This document shows positions 1-11,310 of a stretch of DNA of 64,000 bases, piece after piece. The stretch lies in assembly GCF_030369615.1 (NCBI RefSeq), contig NZ_CP128494.1, forward strand, positions 964,001 to 1,028,000, given 5' to 3'. Source of the stretch: Geobacillus stearothermophilus ATCC 12980 (GTDB taxonomy: Bacteria; Bacillota; Bacilli; Bacillales; Anoxybacillaceae). Every line of letters begins with the position of its first letter. Position 1 is the stretch's first letter. Both the position numbers and the translations under genes were made by a program. Under the pieces are notes generated by a model that searched no databases, was not told the DNA's origin, and was given only the letters and a program-made list of their open reading frames with translations.

Positions 1-81
1 TATCATTTTTTGGGACATGTATGAATAAGCATAGAGAAGAGGGAACAGCGTGCGAAAAAATGGAAGGACGGAGGGAGACAG

Positions 82-2754
82 ATGCAATGGCATACGCTCG
101 CGGCAAGCGATGTCGCGCACGAGACGAAGACGAATGTCAAAACCGGGCTTACGGCGGCGGAGGCGGAAAAACGGCTGCGGCAGTTCGGGTACAACGAGCT
201 GGCGGAAGGGAAGAAGGAGTCGGCCATCGTTGTCTTTTTTCGCCAGTTTCAAGATTTTATGGTGCTTGTGTTGCTTTTGGCGACGGTGATTTCCGCATTT
301 TTAGGCGAGTATGCGGATGCGGTGGCGATTGTCGTCATCGTGATCATGAACGCCATTCTCGGGTTTATCCAGGAGCGGCGGGCGGAAAAGTCGCTTGCCG
401 CCTTAAAACGGTTGTCCGCTCCGCAAGCGGTTGTGTTGCGCGGCGGGGAGTGGGTGAAAGTCCCCACGCGCGAGCTTGTTGTCGGCGATGTGGTGAGACT
501 TGCAAGCGGCGACCGGGTCGGGGCCGACATCCGCTTGATTGAGGCGGCCGGCCTGGAAATCGAGGAGTCGGCGCTGACGGGCGAATCAGTGCCGGTGGCC
601 AAATCCGCCGCCCCGCTTCATACGAAACAGGCGTCGCTCGGCGATTTGCACAATATGGCGTTTATGGGGACGCTCGTGACAAGAGGGAATGGGGTCGGGA
701 TTGTCATCGCCACTGGGATGAAAACAGCGATGGGACAAATCGCAACGATGCTCGAAGAGGCGGATGCGGGGGCAACCCCGCTCCAGCGCCGGCTCGAGCA
801 GCTTGGGAAAATTTTGCTTGTCGTCGCATTGGCGCTGACGGCAGCGGTCGTGGCCGTAGGTGTCATTCAAGGGCACGACCTGTATGAAATGTTTTTGGCT
901 GGTGTGTCGCTCGCGGTCGCCGCCATTCCGGAGGGGTTGCCGGCCATTGTGACGGTCGTCTTGGCGCTTGGCGTGCAGCGGATGATCAAACGAAACGCCA
1001 TCGTCCGCAAGCTTCCGGCGGTGGAAACGCTCGGCTGCGCTTCGGTCATTTGTTCCGACAAAACGGGGACGATGACGGAAAACATGATGACCGTCACGCA
1101 AGTATGGGCAGGCGGGCGGACATTTGCGGTAAGCGGCGTTGGTCTTGAAACGGATGGCGAGTTTTCTGAACGCGGCCGGACGGTTGATCCGAACCGCGTT
1201 CCCGAGCTCGCTCGCCTGTTGACAATGGGGGTGCTTTGCAATAGTTCGGAGTTGAAAGAGGAAAACGGCCGGCGTTACGTCGACGGCGATCCGACGGAAG
1301 GAGCGCTGCTGGTCGCGGCGGCCAAAGCTGGATTGGCGAAAGGAATGCTTTTGCGTGAGTACACGATCGAACAGGAGTTTCCGTTTGATTCCGAGCGGAA
1401 AATGATGACGGTCATCATTCGCGACCGGAACGGGCGGCGGTTCGTTGTGACGAAAGGGGCGCCCGATGTGCTGCTTGAGCGGGCGGACCGCCTGGAATGG
1501 AATGGGCGCGAGCAGGCGCTGACCCCGGCGTGGAAAGAGACGATTGAGAAGGCGATTCGCCAGATGGCGTCTTCCGCCTTGCGCACGATTGCCATTGCGT
1601 ATCGGCCGCTTGCGGAAACGGAACGGATCGGATCGGAGAAGGAGGCGGAGACGAAGCTTCGGTTTCTCGGCGTCGCCGGCATGATCGATCCGCCGCGGCC
1701 GGAGGTGAAGCAGGCGGTGGCGCGATGCAAAGAGGCGGGGATGAAAACGGTGATGATCACCGGGGATCATGTGTTGACCGCAACGGCCATCGCCAAACAG
1801 CTTGGCGTGCTCCCGCCCGGCGGAAAAGTGATGGACGGGGCGACGTTATCGCGCCTGTCGGTCGACGAGCTCGAACGCGAGGTCGATAATATTTACGTGT
1901 TTGCCCGCGTCTCCCCGGAGCATAAGCTGAAAATTGTCAACGCCTTTAAGCGCCGCGGTCATATTGTCGCCATGACCGGCGACGGGGTGAACGACGCGCC
2001 GGCGTTGAAAGCGGCGGATATCGGCGTCGCGATGGGCCGGTCGGGGACGGAAGTGGCGAAAGAGGCGGCGTCGCTCGTGCTGCTTGATGACAACTTTGCG
2101 ACGATTGAGGCCGCGATTGAAGAAGGGCGCAACATTTACGAAAACATCCGCAAGTTTATCCGCTACTTGCTCGCCTCGAACGTTGGGGAAATTCTCGTCA
2201 TGTTGTTTGCGATGCTGCTTGCCTTGCCGCTGCCGCTCGTGCCGATTCAAATTTTATGGGTCAATCTTGTCACCGACGGTTTGCCAGCCATGGCGCTCGG
2301 GCTCGACCAACCAGAAGAAAACGTGATGAAGCGGCCGCCGCGCCGTCCCGATGAAGGGGTGTTCGCCCGCGGGCTCGGCTGGAAAATCGTAAGCCGCGGC
2401 TTTTTGATCGGCGTTGTTACGCTGGCTGCGTTTCTGACCGCCTATGAACGGAGCGGCGAGGATCTCGTTTACGCCCAGACAGCGGCGTTTGCGACGCTTG
2501 TGTTGGCCCAATTGATCCATGTGTTCGACTGCCGCTGCGATCGTTCGGTTTTTGACCGCAGTCCGTTCGGCAACATGTATCTCGTTGCAGCGGTGATCGT
2601 GTCGCTGCTGTTGCTGCTGGTCGTGATCTACTACCCGCCGCTGGCTGCCGTGTTCCATACGAAGCCGCTTGCGGCCGTCGATTGGCTGCTCATCATCGGT
2701 TTGTCCGCCTTGCCGACCTTTTTGTTTGCCGGCTCGCTTTTTACGAGAAAATAA
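82..2754 (+). CDS. yloB: Calcium-transporting P-type ATPase (YloB-like)
   Basis: An 890-residue P2A-type cation pump that would move Ca2+ across the cytoplasmic membrane using ATP. The N-terminal cation ATPase domain is followed by paired membrane helices near residues 50-95, the actuator-domain motif TGES near 167, the ion-binding PEGLP helix near 283-287, the phosphorylation motif DKTGT (Asp326), a nucleotide domain with KGAPD, the hinge motif TGDGVNDAP, and a C-terminal block of membrane helices. Length fits SERCA-like bacterial pumps. The start ATG has GGAGGGAG just upstream at about 70-77. In B. subtilis the homologue YloB is linked to sporulation; that role here is inferred. Exact ion specificity is not proven by sequence. 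Confidence 0.93.
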   Translation: MQWHTLAASDVAHETKTNVKTGLTAAEAEKRLRQFGYNELAEGKKESAIVVFFRQFQDFMVLVLLLATVISAFLGEYADAVAIVVIVIMNAILGFIQERRAEKSLAALKRLSAPQAVVLRGGEWVKVPTRELVVGDVVRLASGDRVGADIRLIEAAGLEIEESALTGESVPVAKSAAPLHTKQASLGDLHNMAFMGTLVTRGNGVGIVIATGMKTAMGQIATMLEEADAGATPLQRRLEQLGKILLVVALALTAAVVAVGVIQGHDLYEMFLAGVSLAVAAIPEGLPAIVTVVLALGVQRMIKRNAIVRKLPAVETLGCASVICSDKTGTMTENMMTVTQVWAGGRTFAVSGVGLETDGEFSERGRTVDPNRVPELARLLTMGVLCNSSELKEENGRRYVDGDPTEGALLVAAAKAGLAKGMLLREYTIEQEFPFDSERKMMTVIIRDRNGRRFVVTKGAPDVLLERADRLEWNGREQALTPAWKETIEKAIRQMASSALRTIAIAYRPLAETERIGSEKEAETKLRFLGVAGMIDPPRPEVKQAVARCKEAGMKTVMITGDHVLTATAIAKQLGVLPPGGKVMDGATLSRLSVDELEREVDNIYVFARVSPEHKLKIVNAFKRRGHIVAMTGDGVNDAPALKAADIGVAMGRSGTEVAKEAASLVLLDDNFATIEAAIEEGRNIYENIRKFIRYLLASNVGEILVMLFAMLLALPLPLVPIQILWVNLVTDGLPAMALGLDQPEENVMKRPPRRPDEGVFARGLGWKIVSRGFLIGVVTLAAFLTAYERSGEDLVYAQTAAFATLVLAQLIHVFDCRCDRSVFDRSPFGNMYLVAAVIVSLLLLLVVIYYPPLAAVFHTKPLAAVDWLLIIGLSALPTFLFAGSLFTRK

Positions 2755-2765
2755 AAGGATGGATA

Positions 2766-2774
2766 TGTTATAAT
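2766..2774 (+). promoter_or_regulatory. Candidate extended -10 promoter before yicC
   Basis: TGT followed directly by TATAAT forms a consensus extended -10 (TGn-TATAAT). No good -35 is seen. Transcription would begin near 2781, at the foot of the hairpin described next. Confidence 0.35.
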
Positions 2775-2775
2775 A

Positions 2776-2815
2776 AAAAAGGTGATAGAGGAGCGCTCTA
2801 TGACCTTTTCTTTTT
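2776..2815 (+). terminator. Rho-independent terminator after yloB
   Basis: Stem AAAAGGTGATAGAG / CTCTATGACCTTTT with one G-G mismatch and a five-base loop, followed by a T-rich tail. It lies between yloB and yicC. Confidence 0.7.
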
Positions 2816-2842
2816 CATCAACGACGCAACGGATGTGATGGC

Positions 2843-3718
2843 ATGGTTTACAGCATGACTGGTTTTGGCGCGAGCACGAAAAAAACGGATCGCTTGACGG
2901 TGGCGGTGGAAATGAAATCGGTCAACCACCGGTTTTGTGAAATTTCCATTCGCCTCCCTAGACAATGGCTCGTGTTTGAGGATAAAATAAAAAAAGCAAT
3001 TTCACCGTACGTGCGGCGCGGAAAAGTGGAAGTGTTCGTCACGATCGCCGGAGAAGGGCTTGTGAAACGGAGCGTACATATCGATTGGGATTTGCTTGGC
3101 CAGTATTGGGCCGGAGTGCAGGAAGCCGCAAAGCGATTTGCCATTGACGGCAGCGTGACGGCGGCCGAGTTGCTTCGGCTTGATGGGGCCGTCGAAGTGG
3201 TGGAAGAGGAAGGAGCGAACGAGCAGGTCGAGCCGCTGCTTTTGGCCGCTGTCGATGAAGCGGCAAAGGAACTTGTGGCCATGCGCCGGCACGAAGGGGA
3301 GGCGCTGGCCGCGGATTTGCGCGCCCGTCTTCATGAAGTCGAAGCCGGGGTGGAAGTCATTGAGCAGCGGGCGCCGCTTGTAGTCGAGCAATACCGCGAG
3401 CGGCTTGCGCGCCGCCTGCGCGAATGGGCGCCTTCTCCGGTTGATGAAGCGCGGCTGCTCACAGAAGTGGCGGTGTTTGCGGAAAAGGCGGACATTCACG
3501 AGGAATTGAAACGCATCCGCAGCCATTTGGCGCAAATGACGGACGTCCTTGAGGCGGACGAACCGATCGGGAGGAAGCTTGACTTTTTGGTGCAAGAGCT
3601 GAACCGCGAAGTGAACACGATCGGCGCCAAGGCGAACGACAGCTTGATCGCCGCGCAAGTCGTTGAGATGAAAAGCGTGCTTGAGAAAATGCGCGAGCAG
3701 GTGCAAAATGTGGAATAA
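2843..3718 (+). CDS. yloC: YicC/YloC family endoribonuclease
   Basis: A 291-residue protein of the YicC family. It begins MVYSMTGFGAS, the highly conserved family N-terminus, continues with the VEMKSVNHRF and RGKVEV stretches, and ends with the C-terminal domain containing GRKLDFLVQELNREVNTIG and AKANDS, all diagnostic for the family. Members are Mn2+-dependent endoribonucleases acting in RNA turnover; in B. subtilis the protein is called YloC. It lies upstream of remA and gmk as in other Bacillaceae. The start is the ATG at 2843, which has only a weak GGATGTGATGG ribosome site. Confidence 0.92.
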   Translation: MVYSMTGFGASTKKTDRLTVAVEMKSVNHRFCEISIRLPRQWLVFEDKIKKAISPYVRRGKVEVFVTIAGEGLVKRSVHIDWDLLGQYWAGVQEAAKRFAIDGSVTAAELLRLDGAVEVVEEEGANEQVEPLLLAAVDEAAKELVAMRRHEGEALAADLRARLHEVEAGVEVIEQRAPLVVEQYRERLARRLREWAPSPVDEARLLTEVAVFAEKADIHEELKRIRSHLAQMTDVLEADEPIGRKLDFLVQELNREVNTIGAKANDSLIAAQVVEMKSVLEKMREQVQNVE

Positions 3719-3774
3719 CTGTTTAAAACGACTTATTGGCGGCAACAATATCGGATATGGCAGGTGGGCGTGTC

Positions 3775-4862
<1,088 letters not shown>

Positions 4863-4870
<8 letters not shown>

Positions 4871-4898
4871 CAACCTAGCTTTAGGTTGTTATTTTTTT
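4863..4898 (+). terminator. Rho-independent terminator after rpoZ
   Basis: A perfect 15-bp stem, AAAAATAACAACCTA / TAGGTTGTTATTTTT, with loop GCTT and a T-run. The upstream arm overlaps the rpoZ stop codon. Confidence 0.9.
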
Positions 4899-4919
4899 CA
4901 ATGTCGGGGGGTGGCCAAC

Positions 4920-6125
4920 ATGATCAAGGGAAAACATATTTTGCTTTGTGTGACCGGGGGGGTGGCGGCGTACAAGGCGGCGGTGCTCACCAGCCAGCTC
5001 GTCCAGCGCGGCGCTGAAGTAAAAGTGATCATGACAGAAGGGGCGTGCCAGTTCATTACACCGCTCACGTTTCAAGCATTGTCGCGCCAGGAAGTGTATG
5101 TCGATATATTTGCCGAAAACAACCCGGCCGTCATCGCCCATATCGATTTGGCGGACTGGGCGGATCTCGTCCTCGTTGCGCCGGCGACGGCCAATACGAT
5201 GGCGAAGCTGGCCGCCGGCATCGCCGATAATATGGTGACGACGACGATTTTGGCGACGAAAGCGCCCGTCTGGATCGCTCCGGCGATGAACGTTCATATG
5301 TACGAGCATCCGGCCGTTCGGGCGAACATGGAGCGGCTCTGTGAGTTCGGCTACCGGTTCATCGAACCGTCGGAAGGCTACTTGGCGTGCGGCTACATCG
5401 GCAAAGGGCGTCTCGAGGAACCGGAGAACATCATTGCCCATATCGAGCGGTTTTTTGCCGGCGATCCGCCGCTGTTTCGCGGGAAGCGCATTCTTGTCAC
5501 CGCCGGGCCGACGCGGGAGAAGCTCGACCCAGTCCGCTATTTCTCTAACTATTCGAGCGGAAAAATGGGCTACGCCATCGCCGAAGCGGCGGCCCGCTTC
5601 GGCGCTTCGGTGACGCTCGTCTCCGGACCGACGGCGCTCCCATCGCCCGATGGCGTCGAGACGGTGGCGGTTGAATCGGCGGAAGAAATGTATGAAGCGG
5701 TTTTGTCTCGCTTTGCGGAAACGGACATCGTGATCAAAGCGGCGGCGGTCGCCGATTATCGGCCGAAATATGTCGCAGCTTCCAAAATTAAAAAGCAACC
5801 GGGCGGTTATGTCGTCGAGATGGAGCGGACGGTCGATATTTTGAAGGCGCTTGGCGAGCGGAAAACGGGGCAGATTTTGGTTGGATTTGCCGCTGAGACG
5901 GACAACCTTGAGCAGTATGCGTTAAAAAAACTGGAAGAAAAGCGGCTCGATATGGTCGTCGCCAACAATGTCACCGAAGAAGGCGCAGGGTTTGCCGGCG
6001 ATACGAACATCGTCACCATCTTCCGCCGCGACGGCGTCGTTCGGCCGCTGCCGCTCATGACAAAACGCGAGGCGGCCGAGGAAATTTTAAAAGAAATACA
6101 CGCCTATATCGAGGGGATTCGATGA
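4920..6125 (+). CDS. coaBC: Bifunctional phosphopantothenoylcysteine decarboxylase/phosphopantothenate-cysteine ligase
   Basis: A 401-residue two-domain enzyme for two steps of coenzyme A synthesis. The N-terminal flavoprotein (CoaC) half has LLCVTGGVAAYKA, the FMN-site stretch APATANTMAKLAAGIADN and the substrate clamp PAMNVHMYEHPAV. The C-terminal ligase (CoaB) half, from about residue 190, has ITAGPTREKLDPVR-like residues, SNYSSGKMGYAIA, and the AAVADY and KKLEEKRLDMVVAN motifs. I use the ATG at 4920, six bases after GGGGGTGG; a GTG at 4911 lies inside that ribosome site. The stop overlaps priA by four bases. Confidence 0.95.
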   Translation: MIKGKHILLCVTGGVAAYKAAVLTSQLVQRGAEVKVIMTEGACQFITPLTFQALSRQEVYVDIFAENNPAVIAHIDLADWADLVLVAPATANTMAKLAAGIADNMVTTTILATKAPVWIAPAMNVHMYEHPAVRANMERLCEFGYRFIEPSEGYLACGYIGKGRLEEPENIIAHIERFFAGDPPLFRGKRILVTAGPTREKLDPVRYFSNYSSGKMGYAIAEAAARFGASVTLVSGPTALPSPDGVETVAVESAEEMYEAVLSRFAETDIVIKAAAVADYRPKYVAASKIKKQPGGYVVEMERTVDILKALGERKTGQILVGFAAETDNLEQYALKKLEEKRLDMVVANNVTEEGAGFAGDTNIVTIFRRDGVVRPLPLMTKREAAEEILKEIHAYIEGIR

Positions 6126-8527
6126 AAGTCGCCTCCGTGATTGTCGATGTTCCGTCCCGGCAGACGGACCGCCCGTTCGATTATGCGATCCCGGAGCGCT
6201 GGCAAGGCGTCATCCAGCCGGGCATGCGGGTGACGGTGCCGTTTGGGGCGCGGCGTTTGCAAGGGTTTGTCGTCGAGGTGAAAGACCATTCCGACATCAA
6301 GCAGCTGAAACCGATTGAGCATGTGCTTGATGTCGTGCCGGTGTTAAACGAAGAGCTGCTGGATCTTGGCCGCTATTTAACGGAAACGACGCTCTGTTTC
6401 GCCATCTCGGCGTACCAGGCGATGCTGCCGGCGGCGATGCGGGCGAAATATGAAAAAACGCTCCGCTTGACGGATGAACGAAATCGGGAAGCATTGCCGG
6501 ACGACCTAAAGCCGCTGTTTGTCCATCAAATGGAAGTGGCTTGGAAAGACATTGAAGCCGCCAGCTTATGGCGGGCGGCGCAAAAAGCGGTACAGCAAGG
6601 TGTGCTTGAAGCCGTTTACGAAGTGAAAGAAAAAGCAGGCAAGAAAACGGTGAAGCATGCGCGTTTGGCCGTTCCGGACAAACAGGCAAACGACGCGCTG
6701 GCGGCGCTGCCTTCAAGGCAAAAGGACGTGCTTTCGTTTTTGCTTGAAAAAGGGGAAGCGGTGCCGGTTGCCGAGCTGCAAGCGGCGCTTGGCGTTTCCT
6801 CAGCGCCGCTGAAAGCGCTCGTCGACAAAGGATTGGTGGTGCTGAACGATGTCGAGGTGTACCGCGACCCGTACGAACATCGCACGTTTCAGCCGAGTGA
6901 GCCGCCGGCGCTCACTCCGGCACAAGAAGCGGCGTTGGCGAAAATCGCCGCTTCGGTGCGCGCCGGAGAGCACCGCACGTTTTTGCTTTACGGCGTCACC
7001 GGGAGCGGGAAGACGGAAGTGTACATGCAGGCGATCGACGAAGTGCTGCGCCAAGGGAAAGAGGCGATTGTCCTTGTCCCGGAAATTTCACTGACGCCGC
7101 AAATGGTCGAGCGGTTTAAGGGGCGGTTCGGTCCGAAGGTGGCAGTGCTCCACAGCGGGCTGTCCATCGGGGAAAAATACGACGAATGGCGGAAAATTCA
7201 CCGGAAAGAAGTGCAGCTTGTCGTCGGTGCGCGCTCAGCCGTGTTTGCCCCGTTTGAAAACTTAGGGATGATCATCATCGACGAAGAACATGAGACGAGC
7301 TATAAGCAAGAAGAAATGCCGCGCTACCACGCGCGCGATGTCGCCATTTACCGCGCCCGCCGCCACAGCTGCCCGGTCGTGCTTGGCAGCGCCACCCCCT
7401 CGCTTGAGACGTTCGCCCGCGCCGCCAAAGGGGTGTACGAGCTGCTTGAGCTGCCGGAGCGCGTCAGCCGCCAAGGTTTGCCGTCGGTCCATGTCGTCGA
7501 TATGCGCGAGGAACTGCGCAGCGGCAACCGCTCCATGTTTTCACGCCGGCTGCTTGACGGGTTGCGACAGCGGCTCGAACGCGGCGAGCAGGCGGTGCTG
7601 TTTTTAAACCGGCGCGGCTATTCAACGTTTGTCATGTGCCGCGGCTGCGGCTACGTCATCCGTTGTCCGCATTGCGACATCTCGCTTACGTACCATCGCG
7701 CCGGCGAGCGGATGAAATGCCATTATTGCGGGCATGAAGAGCCGCTTGCCCCCCGCTGTCCGTCGTGCGGAAGCGAACACATCCGCTTTTTTGGCACTGG
7801 CACGCAAAAAGTGGAAGAAGAACTGACGAGGTTGCTGCCGAAAGCGCGCGTCATCCGCATGGATGTCGACACGACCGGACGCAAAGGGGCGCATGAAGAG
7901 CTGCTTTCCCGTTTTGCCGCCAAGGAAGCCGATATTTTGCTCGGCACGCAAATGATTGCCAAAGGGCTCGATTTTCCAAACGTCACGCTCGTCGGCGTGC
8001 TGGCGGCTGACACGATGCTGCATTTGCCCGATTTCCGCGCCGCGGAAAAAACGTTTCAGCTGCTGACACAAGTGAGCGGGCGCGCCGGACGGCATGAGCT
8101 GCCGGGTGAAGTCGTCATTCAGACGTACACGCCCGACCATTACAGCATCGAGCTTGCCGCCCGCCATGACTATCGCGCCTTTTATCGGCAGGAGATGATG
8201 CTGCGCAAAGCGCACGGTTATCCGCCGTACTACTACTTGACGCTCATCACGGTCGCCCACCAGGAAGCGCCGGCTGCCGCCAAGACGGCGGAAAAAATCG
8301 CCGCCTACATGCGCAAACAGCTGTCAAACGAGGCGGTCGTTCTCGGTCCGGTCGCCTCGCCGATCGCCCGCCTTCACGATAGATATCGTTACCAGTGCAT
8401 GATAAAATACAAACGGGAACCGAATGTAACGGCGGCGCTCAAAGCGGTCATCGACCGCTACCAAGCCGATGCCGCCCATGGCGGAGCGGCCATCACCGTC
8501 GATACGAACCCGTATATGATGATGTGA
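6122..8527 (+). CDS. priA: Primosomal protein N', replication restart helicase PriA
   Basis: An 801-residue superfamily 2 helicase that reloads the replisome at stalled forks. The N-terminal DNA-binding domain starts VASVIVDVPSRQTDRPFDYA. The helicase core carries the Walker A motif GVTGSGKTEVY and the DEEH box (IIIDEEHETSYKQ). The zinc-binding insert has eight cysteines (CRGCGYVIRCPHC, CHYCG, CPSCG). Later motifs include LLGTQMIAKGLDFPNVTLVG and SGRAGR. Length and domain order are normal for Gram-positive PriA. The ATG overlaps the coaBC stop (ATGA). Confidence 0.97.
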   Translation: MKVASVIVDVPSRQTDRPFDYAIPERWQGVIQPGMRVTVPFGARRLQGFVVEVKDHSDIKQLKPIEHVLDVVPVLNEELLDLGRYLTETTLCFAISAYQAMLPAAMRAKYEKTLRLTDERNREALPDDLKPLFVHQMEVAWKDIEAASLWRAAQKAVQQGVLEAVYEVKEKAGKKTVKHARLAVPDKQANDALAALPSRQKDVLSFLLEKGEAVPVAELQAALGVSSAPLKALVDKGLVVLNDVEVYRDPYEHRTFQPSEPPALTPAQEAALAKIAASVRAGEHRTFLLYGVTGSGKTEVYMQAIDEVLRQGKEAIVLVPEISLTPQMVERFKGRFGPKVAVLHSGLSIGEKYDEWRKIHRKEVQLVVGARSAVFAPFENLGMIIIDEEHETSYKQEEMPRYHARDVAIYRARRHSCPVVLGSATPSLETFARAAKGVYELLELPERVSRQGLPSVHVVDMREELRSGNRSMFSRRLLDGLRQRLERGEQAVLFLNRRGYSTFVMCRGCGYVIRCPHCDISLTYHRAGERMKCHYCGHEEPLAPRCPSCGSEHIRFFGTGTQKVEEELTRLLPKARVIRMDVDTTGRKGAHEELLSRFAAKEADILLGTQMIAKGLDFPNVTLVGVLAADTMLHLPDFRAAEKTFQLLTQVSGRAGRHELPGEVVIQTYTPDHYSIELAARHDYRAFYRQEMMLRKAHGYPPYYYLTLITVAHQEAPAAAKTAEKIAAYMRKQLSNEAVVLGPVASPIARLHDRYRYQCMIKYKREPNVTAALKAVIDRYQADAAHGGAAITVDTNPYMMM

Positions 8528-8544
8528 AAATGGAGGAAATGACG

Positions 8545-9018
8545 TTGCCAATATTGCCGATTGTCACATATCCCGCCCCGATTTTGGAGCAGCCGTGCGC
8601 CCCGGTGACAACGTTTGACCGCGAGCTTGCCCGGCTGCTTGACGACATGTACGATACGATGCTTGCCGCTGACGGGGTCGGCTTGGCCGCCCCGCAAGTC
8701 GGCATCGCCAAGCAGATCGCCGTCATTGACGTCGGCGATGAACACGGCCGGATTGAGCTCATCAACCCAGTTATCCTCGAGGCGCGCGGCGAAGAGGTCG
8801 ATGTGGAAGGCTGTTTGAGCTTTCCCGGCCTGTTTGGCGAAGTGCCGCGCGCGAAATTTGTGAACGTGCGGGCGCAAAACCGGCGCGGCCGTTCGTTTAC
8901 GCTTTCGGCCGCCGGTTTTTTGGCGCGCGCGTTGCAGCATGAAATCGACCATTTGCACGGTGTGCTGTTTACATCAAAAGTGATCCGTTACTGTGATCTT
9001 GAGGAATTGGAAGGATAG
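8545..9018 (+). CDS. def: Peptide deformylase
   Basis: Removes the formyl group from nascent proteins. With a TTG start at 8545 the protein has 157 residues, near the size of B. subtilis Def. Motif 1 is GVGLAAPQ, motif 2 EGCLSF (metal ligand Cys90) and motif 3 HEIDH (His132, catalytic Glu133, His136). The only Shine-Dalgarno, GGAGG at 8532-8536, is eight bases from this TTG, but only two from the ATG at 8539 and overlapping the ATG at 8530, so TTG is favoured. It lies directly before fmt, so the formylation and deformylation enzymes are co-transcribed. Confidence 0.93.
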   Translation: MPILPIVTYPAPILEQPCAPVTTFDRELARLLDDMYDTMLAADGVGLAAPQVGIAKQIAVIDVGDEHGRIELINPVILEARGEEVDVEGCLSFPGLFGEVPRAKFVNVRAQNRRGRSFTLSAAGFLARALQHEIDHLHGVLFTSKVIRYCDLEELEG

Positions 9019-9024
9019 ATGCCG

Positions 9025-9984
9025 ATGACGAACATTGTGTTTATGGGGACTCCTGATTTTGCCGTGCCGATTTTGCGGCAGCTTCTTGACGACGGCTATC
9101 ATGTTTCGGCGGTTGTCACCCAGCCGGATAAGCCAAAAGGGCGGAAGCGCCAGCTCGTGCCACCCCCGGTGAAAGTGGAAGCGGAGCGCCACGGCATCCC
9201 GGTGCTGCAGCCGACAAAAATTCGTGAGCCGGAGCAATACGAACAAGTGTTGGCGTTTGCGCCTGATTTGATTGTGACGGCGGCGTTCGGGCAAATTTTG
9301 CCGAAAGCGCTGCTGGAAGCGCCGAAATACGGCTGCATCAATGTCCATGCCTCGCTTCTGCCCGAGCTGCGCGGCGGGGCGCCGATCCATTATGCCATCT
9401 GGCAAGGAAAAACGAAAACGGGCGTCACGATCATGTATATGGTCGAGAAGCTGGATGCCGGCGATATGTTGGCGCAAGTCGAGGTGCCGATTGCTGAAAC
9501 GGACACGGTCGGCACGCTCCATGATAAATTGAGCGCCGCCGGGGCTAAACTATTATCAGAAACGCTTCCACTTTTATTGGAAGGAAACATTGCGCCCGTT
9601 CCGCAAGATGAGGAGAAAGCGACGTATGCGCCGAACATTCGCCGCGAGCAGGAGCGGATCGACTGGACGCAGCCTGGTGAAGCCATTTACAACCATATTC
9701 GCGCCTTCCATCCGTGGCCGGTTGCGTATACGACACACAGCGGGAACGTTTGGAAAGTTTGGTGGGGAGAAAAAGTGCCGACACCAGAAGCGGCGCCGCC
9801 GGGCACGATTGTGGCGCTCGAGGAAAACGGCATTGTAGTGGCCACCGGCAATGAGACAGCCATTCGCATCACCGAATTGCAGCCGGCCGGCAAAAAGCGG
9901 ATGGCCGCCGGCGAGTTTTTGCGCGGCGCCGGCAGCCGTCTTTCGGTCGGCATGAAGCTAGGAGAGGATCATGAACGTACGTGA
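9025..9984 (+). CDS. fmt: Methionyl-tRNA formyltransferase
   Basis: Transfers a formyl group from 10-formyl-tetrahydrofolate to initiator Met-tRNA. The 319-residue protein starts [17 protein letters not shown] and has the folate-site region [20 protein letters not shown] with the catalytic N-H-D set (Asn and His here, Asp in KLDAGDML). The C-terminal OB-fold tRNA-binding domain ends near SVGMKLGE. The ATG at 9025 is chosen because GGAAGGA at 9009-9015 is nine bases away; an ATG at 9019 is too close to it. The end overlaps rsmB by 14 bases. Confidence 0.97.
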   Translation: MTNIVFMGTPDFAVPILRQLLDDGYHVSAVVTQPDKPKGRKRQLVPPPVKVEAERHGIPVLQPTKIREPEQYEQVLAFAPDLIVTAAFGQILPKALLEAPKYGCINVHASLLPELRGGAPIHYAIWQGKTKTGVTIMYMVEKLDAGDMLAQVEVPIAETDTVGTLHDKLSAAGAKLLSETLPLLLEGNIAPVPQDEEKATYAPNIRREQERIDWTQPGEAIYNHIRAFHPWPVAYTTHSGNVWKVWWGEKVPTPEAAPPGTIVALEENGIVVATGNETAIRITELQPAGKKRMAAGEFLRGAGSRLSVGMKLGEDHERT

Positions 9985-11305
9985 ACTTGCGTTGGAGACA
10001 TTGTTGGCAATTGAACAACAAGGAGCCTACAGCCATCTGGAGCTCAATGAAGCGATTCGCAAAGGCCGGCTTGACGGGCGCGATGCGGCGTTGCTGACGG
10101 AGATCGTCTACGGCACGGTGCAGCGGCGTGATACGCTTGACTACTATTTAGCTCCGTTTTTGCGAAAGGCGCGCCGGCTGGAGCCGTGGGTGCGCATGCT
10201 GCTCCGGTTGACGCTGTACCAAATGGTGTATTTGGACCGCGTCCCGGATCACGCCGCCATTTTTGAAGCGGTCGAGATCGCCAAGCGGCGCGGCCATCGC
10301 GGCATCGCCTCGCTTGTCAACGGCGTTTTGCGCACGATCGGCCGTGAGGGTCTGCCTTCGCTTGAGGCGATTCACGACTCCGGAAAACGGCTCGCCGTCG
10401 CCACCAGCCATCCGGAATGGCTTGTCCGGCGCTGGATCGGCCAATACGGTTTTGAGGAAACGGCGCGCATGTGCGAGACGAATTTGCGCCCGCCGCAGTC
10501 AACAGCCCGCGTCAACCGGCTGCGGGCGACGGTGGAGGAAGCGCTTGACCGGCTGCGTGCTGAAGGCATGGCAGCTGCTCCCGGCCATCTCGCGCCGGAG
10601 GCTGTCCGCGCGGAAAAAGGAAATTTGGCGCATACGCAAGCGTTTCGCGCCGGTTTGCTGACGATCCAAGATGAAAGCTCGATGCTTGTCGCCCGGGCGC
10701 TTGATCCGGCTCCCGGCGAGCGGGTGCTTGACTGCTGCGCGGCGCCCGGGGGGAAGACGACCCATATCGCCGAGCGGATGGGCGGCCGCGGTGAAGTGGT
10801 CGCCGTCGATGTTCATGAGCATAAAGTGAAGCTCATTGAGCAGCAGGCGCAAAGGCTTGGGTTTCGCTGCATCACCCCCCTCGCCCTTGACAGCCGCCGG
10901 CTCGGCGAGCGGTTTGCCCCTGAGTCGTTTGACCGCATTTTGGTCGATGCGCCGTGCACCGGATTCGGCGTCATTCGCCGCAAGCCGGAGATCAAATACA
11001 CGAAAGGGAAAGACGACGTCGCCTCGCTCGTTGCGGTGCAGCAAGCCATTTTGCGGGCGGCCGCGCCGCTGTTGAAAAAAGGGGGCGTGCTTGTTTACAG
11101 CACGTGCACCATCGAGCGCGAAGAGAATGAAGACGCGATCGCCCGTTTTTTGGCCGACCATCCGGATTTTGCCCTTGACGACCGTCTCGCCGAGCGGATG
11201 CCAGAGCCGGTGCGGCCGCGCGTGCGAAGCGGAATGCTGCAGCTGTTGCCGCATTATTTTGATTCCGACGGGTTTTTTATCGCATTACTACGAAAGAAGG
11301 TGTAA
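9971..11305 (+). CDS. rsmB: 16S rRNA (cytosine-967-C5)-methyltransferase
   Basis: A 444-residue RsmB/Sun-family SAM-dependent methyltransferase. The N-terminal NusB-like domain runs to about residue 150 ([14 protein letters not shown]), followed by the Rossmann catalytic domain with [16 protein letters not shown] as the SAM-binding motif. The two family cysteines are in [15 protein letters not shown] and [20 protein letters not shown] at 9960-9967 precedes the ATG, which lies inside the fmt coding end. It belongs to a translation and ribosome-modification run with fmt and rlmN. Confidence 0.95.
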   Translation: MNVRELALETLLAIEQQGAYSHLELNEAIRKGRLDGRDAALLTEIVYGTVQRRDTLDYYLAPFLRKARRLEPWVRMLLRLTLYQMVYLDRVPDHAAIFEAVEIAKRRGHRGIASLVNGVLRTIGREGLPSLEAIHDSGKRLAVATSHPEWLVRRWIGQYGFEETARMCETNLRPPQSTARVNRLRATVEEALDRLRAEGMAAAPGHLAPEAVRAEKGNLAHTQAFRAGLLTIQDESSMLVARALDPAPGERVLDCCAAPGGKTTHIAERMGGRGEVVAVDVHEHKVKLIEQQAQRLGFRCITPLALDSRRLGERFAPESFDRILVDAPCTGFGVIRRKPEIKYTKGKDDVASLVAVQQAILRAAAPLLKKGGVLVYSTCTIEREENEDAIARFLADHPDFALDDRLAERMPEPVRPRVRSGMLQLLPHYFDSDGFFIALLRKKV

Positions 11306-11310
11306 ATGGA

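Noticed and set aside
586..1770. A 394-codon open frame on the minus strand within yloB
   Set aside because: It lies fully inside a certain P-type ATPase gene, has no ribosome site and has arginine/histidine-rich composition typical of reverse shadows in GC-rich genes. Many similar minus-strand frames elsewhere (for example 10499-11254, 29286-30170, 39176-40255) were dropped for the same reason.
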